Assembly (NCBI RefSeq): GCF_016901015.1
Contig: NZ_JAFEUP010000001.1
Location: 868,001-932,000, forward strand
Length of the DNA stretch: 64,000 bases
Origin: Zestomonas insulae
GTDB taxonomy: Bacteria; Pseudomonadota; Gammaproteobacteria; Pseudomonadales; Pseudomonadaceae
Direction: 5' to 3'
Shown one piece after another: positions 53,992 through 64,000 of this stretch; position 1 is the stretch's first letter, and each line of letters opens with the position of its first letter. A program made the position numbers and the translations under genes. The notes below the pieces were generated by a model, which saw only the letters and a list, made by a program, of their open reading frames with translations, was not told the origin of the DNA and ran no database searches.

Positions 53992-56900
53992 TCAGTCGAC
54001 CCAGACGCGTGCATTGCGGAACATGCGCAGCCAGCCGCCATCTTCCTGCCACTGCTCCGGTCGCCAGGAGTTCTGCACGGCGCGGAACACCCGCTCGGGG
54101 TGCGGCATCATGATGGTCACCCGACCATCACGGGTGGTCAGGCCGGTGATCCCGCGCGGCGAGCCGTTGGGGTTGGCCGGGTAGGCCTCGGTGACCTTGC
54201 CGTAGTTGTCGATAAAACGCATCGACACGCAACCGGAGAGGTCCGCTTCGAGCAGCGCTTCTTCGCTTTCGAACTCGGCATGCCCTTCACCGTGGGCGAT
54301 GGCGATCGGCATCCGGGTGCCGGCCATGCCCTGCAGGAAGATCGACGCCGACTCCTGGATCTGCACCATCGCCACGCGCGCCTCGAACTGCTCGGAGCGG
54401 TTGCGTACGAAGTGCGGCCAGAACTCGCTGCCGGGGATCAGCTCGTGCAGGTTGGACATCATCTGGCAACCGTTGCACACCCCAAGGGCGAAGCTGTCGC
54501 GGCGCTCGAAGAAGCCCTGGAAGGCATCCCGCGCGCGGCTGTTGAACAGCACCGACTTGGCCCAGCCTTCACCGGCACCCAGTACATCGCCGTAGGAGAA
54601 GCCGCCGCAGGCGACCAGGCCCTTGAAGTCGGCCAGGTCGACGCGCCCGGCGAGCACGTCGCTCATGTGCACATCGATCGCCGCGAAACCGGCGCGATCG
54701 AACGCCGCGGCCATTTCCACCTGGCCGTTGACGCCCTGCTCGCGCAGCACCGCCACTTGCGGGCGCACGTTCTTCTTGATGAACGGCGCGCTGATGTCGT
54801 CGTTGACGTCGAAGGCGAGTTTCACGCTGAGGCCCGGGTTGTCCTCGTCGAGCAGCACGTCGAACTCCTGATCGGCGCAGTCGACGTTGTCGCGCAGGCG
54901 CTGGATCTGGTAGCTGGTTTCGCTCCACTGACGCTGCAGCAGGCGGCGTTGGCCAGTGAACACCGGCTCGCCATTGAAGTGGATTGCGACTTCCGGACCA
55001 TTCACCGGACGGCCGATCACCGCCACGCAGTCATCCAGACCGGCGCCGCTGAACTGCGCCAGCACTTCCGGGGTCGCGCCCTGCTGGACCTGGATCACCG
55101 CGCCCAGCTCCTCGTTGAACAGCACGCCGGCCAGCTCGCCGGCGGCGTCGGCCAGGCCGTCGAGGTTGAGGTCCAGACCGCAGTGGCCGGCGAAGGCCAT
55201 TTCCAGGACGGTGGTCAGCAGACCGCCGTCGGAGCGGTCGTGATAAGCCAGCAGGTGACCGTCGGCATTCAGGCCCTGGATCACCGCGAAGAACGCCTTG
55301 AGGTCCTCGGCGTCATCGACGTCCGGCACCTGGCGACCGAGCTGACCGTAGGTCTGCGCGAGAATCGAACCACCCAGGCGGTTCTGCCCGCGACCGAGGT
55401 CGATGAGGATCAGGTCGGTTTCACCTTTGTCGGTGCGCAGCTGCGGGGTCAGGCTCTTGCGCACGTCGGTGACCGGCGCGAAGCCGGAAACCACCAGCGA
55501 CAGTGGCGAGGTCACACTCTTCTCGCCGCCCTCGTCCTGCCAGCGGGTCTTCATCGACATCGAGTCCTTGCCGACCGGGATGGTGATGCCCAGCGCCGGG
55601 CACAGCTCCATGCCGACCGCCTTGACCGTGTCGTACAGACGCGCGTCCTCGCCTGGGTGGCCGGCTGCGGCCATCCAGTTGGCGGACAGCTTGATGTCAG
55701 AAATCTGCGCGATGCTCGCTGCAGCCAGGTTGGTGACGGTCTCGCCGACCGCCATGCGCCCGGAGGCCGGGGCGTCGAGCAGGGCCAGCGGGGTGCGCTC
55801 GCCCATCGCCATGGCTTCACCGGTGTACACGTCGAAGCTAGCGGCGGTCACCGCGCAGTCAGCCACCGGCACCTGCCACGGGCCGACCATCTGGTCGCGA
55901 GCCACCAGACCGGTGATGGTGCGGTCGCCGATGGTGATCAGGAAGCTCTTGCTGGCCACCGCCGGGTGACGCAGGACGCGCGTGACGGCATCGTCAAGGG
56001 CGATGTCGGCGGCGTTGAAATCGTCGCCCAGCTCCGCTTCGCGCTGCACCGAGCGGTGCATGCGCGGCGGCTTGCCGAGCAGCACTTCGAGCGGCATGTC
56101 CACCGGCTGGTTGCCGAAATGGCTGTCGGCGACGGTCAGGTGGCGCTCTTCGGTGGCCTCACCGACCACCGCGAACGGGCAACGCTCGCGCTCGCAGATC
56201 GCCTTGAAGGTGTCGAAATCGGCGACATCGACCGACAGCACGTAGCGTTCCTGCGACTCGTTGCACCAGATTTCCAGCGGGCTCATGCCCGGCTCGTCGT
56301 TGGGCACCGCGCGCAGCTCGAAGCGCCCGCCGCGGCCGCCGTCGTTGATCAGTTCGGGCAGCGCGTTGGAGATGCCACCGGCGCCGACGTCGTGGATGAA
56401 CTTGATCGGGTTGTTCGCGCCCATCTGCCAGCAGCGGTCGATGACCTCCTGGCAGCGGCGTTCCATTTCCGGGTTTTCGCGCTGCACCGAGGCGAAGTCG
56501 AGGTCGGCCGCGCTGGCGCCGGTGGCCATCGACGAAGCCGCGCCGCCGCCCAGGCCGATCAGCATGGCCGGGCCGCCGAGCACGATCAGCTTGGCGCCGA
56601 CCGAGATTTCGCCCTTCTGTACATGGTCTTCACGGATGTTGCCGAGGCCGCCGGCGAGCATGATCGGCTTGTGGTAGCCGCGCACTTCCTCGCCACGCGG
56701 CGTGCTGATCGCCTGCTCGAAGGTGCGGAAGTAGCCGTTCAGGTTGGGCCGGCCGAACTCGTTGTTGAACGCGGCGCCGCCCAGCGGGCCCTCGACCATG
56801 ATGTCCAGCGCGGTGACGATGCGCTCGGGCTTGCCGTAGGGCTTCTCCCACGGCTGTTCGAAGCCCGGGATGTTCAGGTTGGAGACGGTGAAGCCGGTCA

Positions 56901-57888
56901 GCCCCGCCTTCGGCTTGGCGCCGCGGCCGGTGGCACCCTCGTCGCGGATTTCGCCGCCGGAGCCGGTCGAGGCGCCGGGGAACGGGGCGATGGCGGTTGG
57001 GTGATTGTGGGTTTCCACCTTCATCAGGATGTGCACCGGCTCGGCGACCGCGCCGTACTGGCGGGTCTGCGGATTCGGGTAGAAGCGCCCGGCGACCGAG
57101 CCGACCATCACCGCGGCGTTGTCCTTGTAAGCGGACAACACACCTTCGCGGTGCATTTCATAGGTGTTCTTGATCATGCCGAACAGCGACTTGTCCTGGG
57201 ACTGACCGTCGATGTCCCAGGTCGCGTTGAAGATCTTGTGCCGGCAGTGCTCGGAGTTGGCCTGGGCGAACATCATCAGCTCGACGTCGTGCGGGTTGCG
57301 CCCGAGGTCCGCGAAGCTCTTCACCAGGTAATCGATCTCGTCGTCGGCCAGCGCCAGACCCAGTTCGAGGTTGGCCTGCGCCAGCGCGGCACGGCCGCCA
57401 CCGAGCACGTCGACCACTGCCAGCGGCTTGGGCTGCGCATGACTGAACAGGCCGGCGGCCTGCTCCTGGGCGGTCAGCACCTGCTGGGTCATGCGGTCGT
57501 GCAGGGTCTGCGCGATCAGCGCGGCCTGCGTGTCATCGAATTCGCCACTGACGTAGTAGGCGATGCCGCGCTCGATGCGCTCGATCTTGGCCAGACCGCA
57601 GTTGTTGGCGATGTCGGTGGCCTTGCTCGACCACGGCGAAATCGTGCCGGAACGCGGCACCACGAGGAACAGTCGGCCGCTCGGCTCCTGCACCGCCACG
57701 CTCGGGCCGTACTCGAGCAGACGCGCCAGCACGCTTTGCTCTTCGCCGGTGAGGACGCCAGTGACCTCGGCGAAGTGGGCAAACTCGGCATACACACCAC
57801 GGACGGTGCTGACTTTCCGGGTCAGTTGCTCGAGCAGTTTGCCGTGGCGGAAGGCGGAAAGGGCGGGAGCGCCGCGCAGGATCAACAT
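53992..57888 (-). CDS. purL: Phosphoribosylformylglycinamidine synthase (PurL)
   Basis: 1298-residue single-chain enzyme of purine synthesis: converts FGAR, glutamine and ATP to FGAM. N-terminal PurS-like and linker regions, a first AIRS-like half with [12 protein letters not shown] and [17 protein letters not shown], a second AIRS-like half, and a C-terminal class I glutaminase with the catalytic Cys in [10 protein letters not shown] and [10 protein letters not shown]. Start ATG at 57888 ([10 protein letters not shown]) matches family length; SD is weak. Divergent from mltF. Confidence 0.98.
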   Translation of the reverse strand: MLILRGAPALSAFRHGKLLEQLTRKVSTVRGVYAEFAHFAEVTGVLTGEEQSVLARLLEYGPSVAVQEPSGRLFLVVPRSGTISPWSSKATDIANNCGLAKIERIERGIAYYVSGEFDDTQAALIAQTLHDRMTQQVLTAQEQAAGLFSHAQPKPLAVVDVLGGGRAALAQANLELGLALADDEIDYLVKSFADLGRNPHDVELMMFAQANSEHCRHKIFNATWDIDGQSQDKSLFGMIKNTYEMHREGVLSAYKDNAAVMVGSVAGRFYPNPQTRQYGAVAEPVHILMKVETHNHPTAIAPFPGASTGSGGEIRDEGATGRGAKPKAGLTGFTVSNLNIPGFEQPWEKPYGKPERIVTALDIMVEGPLGGAAFNNEFGRPNLNGYFRTFEQAISTPRGEEVRGYHKPIMLAGGLGNIREDHVQKGEISVGAKLIVLGGPAMLIGLGGGAASSMATGASAADLDFASVQRENPEMERRCQEVIDRCWQMGANNPIKFIHDVGAGGISNALPELINDGGRGGRFELRAVPNDEPGMSPLEIWCNESQERYVLSVDVADFDTFKAICERERCPFAVVGEATEERHLTVADSHFGNQPVDMPLEVLLGKPPRMHRSVQREAELGDDFNAADIALDDAVTRVLRHPAVASKSFLITIGDRTITGLVARDQMVGPWQVPVADCAVTAASFDVYTGEAMAMGERTPLALLDAPASGRMAVGETVTNLAAASIAQISDIKLSANWMAAAGHPGEDARLYDTVKAVGMELCPALGITIPVGKDSMSMKTRWQDEGGEKSVTSPLSLVVSGFAPVTDVRKSLTPQLRTDKGETDLILIDLGRGQNRLGGSILAQTYGQLGRQVPDVDDAEDLKAFFAVIQGLNADGHLLAYHDRSDGGLLTTVLEMAFAGHCGLDLNLDGLADAAGELAGVLFNEELGAVIQVQQGATPEVLAQFSGAGLDDCVAVIGRPVNGPEVAIHFNGEPVFTGQRRLLQRQWSETSYQIQRLRDNVDCADQEFDVLLDEDNPGLSVKLAFDVNDDISAPFIKKNVRPQVAVLREQGVNGQVEMAAAFDRAGFAAIDVHMSDVLAGRVDLADFKGLVACGGFSYGDVLGAGEGWAKSVLFNSRARDAFQGFFERRDSFALGVCNGCQMMSNLHELIPGSEFWPHFVRNRSEQFEARVAMVQIQESASIFLQGMAGTRMPIAIAHGEGHAEFESEEALLEADLSGCVSMRFIDNYGKVTEAYPANPNGSPRGITGLTTRDGRVTIMMPHPERVFRAVQNSWRPEQWQEDGGWLRMFRNARVWVD

Positions 57889-57920
57889 CTTCGGGACAGC
57901 CTCGGAGAAGGGGGTTTTGA

Positions 57921-59513
<1,593 letters not shown>

Positions 59514-59531
59514 GCGCGGGGTCCTATCGCA

Positions 59532-60008
59532 CTAAGCGCGACGCGCCTTGAAGAAGGCGCTGAGCATCGTCCCGCACTCCTCCGCCAGCAGCCCACCCTC
59601 GATCAGCACACGATGATTGAGGAAGGCCTGCTCGAAGAACTGCCCGCGACTGACCGCCACCCCAGCCTTCGGCTCGGTGGTGCCGTACACCACGCGCTGC
59701 ACCCGCGCATGCACGATCAGCCCGGCGCACATGCTGCACGGTTCCAGGGTGACGTAGAGGGTGCTGCCGGGCAGCCGGTAGTTGTCCAGACTGGCTGCCG
59801 CCGCGCGAATCGCGACCATCTCGGCATGCGCACTGGGGTCGCGCCGCGAGATCGGGCAGTTGAAGCCGCGCCCGACGATCTGCCCGCCCTGCACCAGCAC
59901 CGCACCCACCGGCACTTCGCCGAGTGCCGCGCCTTCGCGGGCCAGCTCCAGCGCCTCGCGCATGAAGCGCTCGTCCTGGCTGCGGTCGATGATCTGGATT
60001 CTGCTCAT
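59532..60008 (-). CDS. tadA: tRNA(adenine-34) deaminase TadA
   Basis: 158 residues, cytidine-deaminase fold. Zinc and catalytic residues: HAE at 61-63 and PCSMC with Cys91 and Cys94. It converts A34 to inosine in tRNA-Arg, needed to read CGC/CGA codons. The start MSRIQIIDRS is preceded by a usable SD. Standard length. Confidence 0.96.
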   Translation of the reverse strand: MSRIQIIDRSQDERFMREALELAREGAALGEVPVGAVLVQGGQIVGRGFNCPISRRDPSAHAEMVAIRAAAASLDNYRLPGSTLYVTLEPCSMCAGLIVHARVQRVVYGTTEPKAGVAVSRGQFFEQAFLNHRVLIEGGLLAEECGTMLSAFFKARRA

Positions 60009-60070
60009 TGCGGCTACTCAGTGAAAAATGCCCGGGGCGGCTGGCTTCGCCCCAATGCGTCTACAACGCA

Positions 60071-61438
60071 TCATACGACCGCGATCGCGGCCATCAGGCC
60101 GGTTTCCATGTGGTCGATGACGTGGCAGTGGAACATCCACACCCCGGGATTATCCGCCACCAGGGCGATGCGCGCGGTTTCGTTCTTGCCCAGCAGGTAG
60201 GTGTCGGTGAAGTACGGAATGATCGCCTTGCGATCCGAGCTGAGCACCTTGAATGCCATGCCGTGCAAATGGATCGGGTGCTGGTACTGCGCCATGTTGC
60301 GCAGCTCGAAGATGTAGTGGCCGTTCTTCTTCAGCGTGGCGATCGGCCGGTCGGCGCAGCTCTTGTCGTTGATGTCCCAGGCCTGGCCATTGATCTGCCA
60401 GTACTTGTAGTGGCCGCCCTGCTCGACGTTGTCGACCAGCATCGCCGCCCACTCGAAGCGAAAGCTCAGGGTCTCGGCGATGCTCAAGTCGGGCTCGGCC
60501 ACCGGGTTGGCCGGCAACGCGGCCGGCCAGTCACCCGCCGGCTCGCTGGAGGCGACGCTCTTCAGCGTGGCGAGACGCACCGGGCCATTGCGCAGCGACA
60601 GCTCCTGGCCGGCCGCCGGCACTTTGATTGCCAGGCAGATGCGCATGCCCGGACCCAGCCAGTATTCCTTGCCGAGCGGCCGCGGCTCGACCGGGTGGCC
60701 GTCCAGCGCGTAGATGCGCACGTCGCCGCCAGGCAGGTTGAGGCGGTAGGTCACTGTGTTGTCGAGGTTGAACAGGCGCAGACGCACCACCTGCCCGGCC
60801 GGCAATTCAAGGGTCGGTGTAGGCTGGGCGTTGATCGTGGTCAACCGCCCGCGGGTGCCCTCGCGCGCCGCCTCGCGCGGCACGCTGAAATCGGTGAAGG
60901 CGCCTTGGGCGTCGACATGCCAGGTCTTCAGGCTCAGCGAGCGCTCATGGCGGAAACCGCTCGGCTCGCGCTCCTCGACCACCAGCGGGCCGACCAGGCC
61001 GCGGCCGAGCTGCGTGCTGCTGGACTGGTGCGGGTGATACCAGAAGCTGCCGGCATCCTCGGTCTTGAACACATAGTCGAAGTATTCGCCGGGCAGCACC
61101 GGCAGCTGTGACACATAGGGCACACCGTCCATTTCCAGTGGCAGGCGGATGCCGTGCCAGTGGATGGTGGTCGGTTCGCTGAGCTTGTTGATGAAGCGCA
61201 CGCGCAGCCAATCACCCTGCCGTGAGCGCAACTCGACGCCCGGCGCCTGGCCGTTGTAGCCCCAGGCCGGGGTGATATGCCCGGGCACCAGCTCCAGGTC
61301 GAACGGTGCGGCGATCAGTTCGTAGTCATGGCTGGCCGCGCTGCTGCGCCCCAGCCAGTAGCGCACGCCACCGGCGCCCAAGCCGACCACACCGAGGCCA
61401 ACCAGGCCGCCGAGCACTTGCCTGCGGGTAAACGCCAT
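60071..61438 (-). CDS. Multicopper oxidase family protein
   Basis: 455 residues with a twin-arginine type signal (FTRRQVLGGLVGLG, about 4-20) pointing to folded export through Tat. Copper motifs: TTIHWHGIRLP, SFWYHPHQSS, HPIHLHGMAFKV and WMFHCHVIDHMETGLM, covering type 1, 2 and 3 sites. It probably oxidises metals or phenols in the periplasm (CueO/CotA-like group). Upstream lies guaA. Confidence 0.94.
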   Translation of the reverse strand: MAFTRRQVLGGLVGLGVVGLGAGGVRYWLGRSSAASHDYELIAAPFDLELVPGHITPAWGYNGQAPGVELRSRQGDWLRVRFINKLSEPTTIHWHGIRLPLEMDGVPYVSQLPVLPGEYFDYVFKTEDAGSFWYHPHQSSSTQLGRGLVGPLVVEEREPSGFRHERSLSLKTWHVDAQGAFTDFSVPREAAREGTRGRLTTINAQPTPTLELPAGQVVRLRLFNLDNTVTYRLNLPGGDVRIYALDGHPVEPRPLGKEYWLGPGMRICLAIKVPAAGQELSLRNGPVRLATLKSVASSEPAGDWPAALPANPVAEPDLSIAETLSFRFEWAAMLVDNVEQGGHYKYWQINGQAWDINDKSCADRPIATLKKNGHYIFELRNMAQYQHPIHLHGMAFKVLSSDRKAIIPYFTDTYLLGKNETARIALVADNPGVWMFHCHVIDHMETGLMAAIAVV

Positions 61439-61533
61439 ATTCTGTTCCGAGGATGAGTCAGCAGAGATGAGAGATCTTCTCACTTAACGCCAATCCAGGC
61501 GAGCCGACAGAACGCCGCACCCGCCCGATAAAC

Positions 61534-61561
61534 GACAAGGGCAGCCGTGGCTGCCCTTGTC
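61534..61561 (-). terminator. Terminator after guaA
   Basis: Stem GACAAGGGCAGC and GCTGCCCTTGTC, loop CGTG, twelve base pairs, followed on the minus strand by GTTTATC. It starts 8 bases after the guaA stop. Confidence 0.8.
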
Positions 61562-61568
61562 GCTCAGA

Positions 61569-63149
61569 TCATTCCCACTCGATGGTCGCCGGCGGTTTGC
61601 TCGACACGTCGTAGGTGACGCGCGAGATGCCTTCGATCTCGTTGATGATCCGCCCGCTGACCACTTCCAGCAGCTCGTAGGGCAGGTGCGCCCAGCGCGC
61701 AGTCATGAAGTCGATGGTTTCCACCGCACGCAGGGCGACGACCCAGGCGTAGCGGCGACCGTCACCGACCACACCAACCGACTTCACCGGCTGGAACACC
61801 ACGAAAGCCTGGCTGACCTTGTGGTACCAGTCGGCCTTGCGCAGCTCTTCGATGAAGATATGGTCGGCACGGCGCAGCAGGTCGGCGTACTCCTTCTTCA
61901 CTTCGCCGAGGATGCGCACGCCCAGGCCCGGGCCCGGGAACGGGTGGCGGTAGACCATGTCGTAGGGCAGGCCGAGCTCCAGACCGAGCTTGCGCACCTC
62001 GTCCTTGAACAGCTCACGCAGCGGCTCGACCAGTTGCAGGTTCATCTCTTCCGGCAGGCCGCCAACGTTGTGGTGCGACTTGATCACGTGGGCCTTGCCG
62101 CTCTTGGCGCCGGCCGACTCGATCACGTCCGGGTAGATGGTGCCCTGGGCGAGGAACTTGATGTTGTGCAGCTTGCTGGCTTCGGCGTCGAACACGTCGA
62201 TAAAGGTGCGGCCGATGATCTTGCGCTTCTTCTCCGGGTCCGCCTCGCCTTCGAGGTTGCCGAGGAACTGCGCTTCGGCGTCGGCGCGGATCACCTTGAC
62301 GCCCATGTTCTCGGCGAACATGGCCATTACCTGATCGCCTTCACGATGGCGCAGCAGGCCGTTGTCGACGAACACGCAGGTCAGCTGGTCGCCAATCGCA
62401 CGGTGCAGCAGCGCGGCGACCACCGAGGAATCGACGCCGCCGGACAGACCGAGCAGCACGTTGTCGCTACCGACCTGGGCGCGCACCTGGGCGATGGCGT
62501 CTTCGACGATGTTCGACGGCGTCCACAACGCTTCGCAGCCACAGATATCGAGGATGAAGCGCGACAGGATGCGCCCACCCTGCTTGGTGTGGGTGACTTC
62601 CGGGTGGAACTGCACGCCGTAGTAGCCACGTGCATCGTCGGCCATCGCGGCGATCGGGCAGCTCGGGGTGCTGGCGAGGATATGGAAGCCTGGGGCCAGG
62701 GTAGTGACCTTGTCACCGTGGCTCATCCATACATCGAGGCCAAGCACGCCATCGGCGTCGACATGGTCCTCGATACCGTCGAGCAGACGCGACTTGCCGA
62801 CCACGTCGACGCGCGCGTAGCCGAATTCACGCAGGCTCGAGCCTTCGACCTTGCCACCGAGCTGCTCGGACATGGTCTGCATGCCGTAGCAGATACCGAA
62901 CAACGGCACGCCGAGGTCGAACACCGCCTGCGGCGCGCGCGGGCTGTTGGCCTCATGCACCGACTCCGGGCCACCGGCGAGGATGATGCCGCGCGGGGCG
63001 AAGGCACGGATATCCTCGTCGCTCATGTCGAACGGGTGCAGCTCGCAGTACACCCCGATCTCGCGCACGCGGCGGGCGATCAGCTGGGTGTACTGGGAAC
63101 CGAAGTCGAGGATCAGGATGCGGTGGGCGTGAATGTCTGGATGGGCCAT
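61569..63149 (-). CDS. guaA: GMP synthase (glutamine-hydrolysing)
   Basis: 526 residues: N-terminal class I glutaminase with Cys in [10 protein letters not shown] and the HPEV region, ATP-pyrophosphatase PP-loop LSGGVDSSV, and the C-terminal dimerisation domain. It converts XMP to GMP. It follows guaB on the same strand as the guaBA operon with an 80-base gap containing a hairpin. Confidence 0.98.
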   Translation of the reverse strand: MAHPDIHAHRILILDFGSQYTQLIARRVREIGVYCELHPFDMSDEDIRAFAPRGIILAGGPESVHEANSPRAPQAVFDLGVPLFGICYGMQTMSEQLGGKVEGSSLREFGYARVDVVGKSRLLDGIEDHVDADGVLGLDVWMSHGDKVTTLAPGFHILASTPSCPIAAMADDARGYYGVQFHPEVTHTKQGGRILSRFILDICGCEALWTPSNIVEDAIAQVRAQVGSDNVLLGLSGGVDSSVVAALLHRAIGDQLTCVFVDNGLLRHREGDQVMAMFAENMGVKVIRADAEAQFLGNLEGEADPEKKRKIIGRTFIDVFDAEASKLHNIKFLAQGTIYPDVIESAGAKSGKAHVIKSHHNVGGLPEEMNLQLVEPLRELFKDEVRKLGLELGLPYDMVYRHPFPGPGLGVRILGEVKKEYADLLRRADHIFIEELRKADWYHKVSQAFVVFQPVKSVGVVGDGRRYAWVVALRAVETIDFMTARWAHLPYELLEVVSGRIINEIEGISRVTYDVSSKPPATIEWE

Positions 63150-63182
63150 GACCGTCTCTCGTAGCGGAATTCACAAATGACG

Positions 63183-63205
63183 CGGGGCTGAATCAAACAG
63201 CCCCG
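63183..63205 (-). terminator. Hairpin in the guaB-guaA gap
   Basis: Stem CGGGGCTG (63183-63190) and CAGCCCCG (63198-63205) with a 7-base loop. It lies between guaB and guaA without a T-run; may slightly reduce guaA expression. Confidence 0.45.
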
Positions 63206-63229
63206 TGTCTTCATTACTGCGTTCTGGAA

Positions 63230-64000
<771 letters not shown>

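Overview
The window is a high-GC gammaproteobacterial chromosome segment, almost certainly Pseudomonas. The core genes recognised, in order, are ppc, lptF-like, lysS, prfB, recJ, yaeQ, thrC-hom-dsbC-xerD, rplS-trmD-rimM-rpsP, ffh, purT, purL, mltF, tadA, guaA and guaB. From memory this order follows the P. aeruginosa PAO1 PA3687-PA3770 stretch. Both ends are cut inside genes: ppc at the left, guaB at the right. I saw no rRNA, tRNA, CRISPR array, insertion sequence or prophage gene.

Layout. 1-9.6 kb: ppc, then an envelope-flavoured block (DUF4398 lipoprotein, OmpA-type lipoprotein, a small membrane protein coupled to a lipoprotein alpha/beta hydrolase, a QEGLA-motif DUF1704 protein, another lipoprotein), a TetR regulator and lysS. 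9.7-10.8 kb: prfB with its programmed +1 frameshift intact. 10.9-15.2 kb: a minus-strand block with an autotransporter-type beta-barrel and two DUF533 paralogues on either side of a GMC oxidoreductase. 15.4-24.3 kb: a plus-strand polyamine uptake and catabolism locus (LysR regulator, aldehyde dehydrogenase, binding protein, ATPase, two permeases, second aldehyde dehydrogenase, exported SnoaL-like protein) dotted with REP-like repeats. 24.4-31.2 kb: an exported beta-helix protein, a dienoyl-CoA-reductase-like SDR, a NUDT19-like Nudix hydrolase, recJ, yaeQ and a membrane diguanylate cyclase. 31.4-34.2 kb: a class III CoA-transferase, a periplasmic solute-binding protein and endonuclease I. 34.3-45.1 kb: threonine synthesis, dsbC, xerD, a Na+/H+ antiporter, an MshEN-domain protein, the rpsP operon and ffh. 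45.3-53.9 kb: a CcsA-like membrane protein, a CorC-type protein, an MFS transporter, an SGNH hydrolase, purT, DUF1289, gamma carbonic anhydrase, two Nudix hydrolases, an L,D-transpeptidase, a YqfO-like protein and a double CDGSH protein. 54-64 kb: purL, mltF, tadA, a multicopper oxidase, guaA and guaB.

How the genes fit together. The housekeeping genes cover translation (lysS, prfB, rplS, rpsP, trmD, rimM, tadA), protein targeting and folding (ffh, dsbC), purine synthesis (purT, purL, guaB-guaA), threonine synthesis (hom-thrC) and recombination (recJ, xerD). The accessory part is mainly the prfB-recJ interval, which in PAO1 (from memory) holds the wsp chemosensory operon. The least explained items are the DUF533/barrel/GMC block, a free-standing MshEN domain joined to a hydrophobic segment, and a double CDGSH protein whose first motif has Cys where His is expected.
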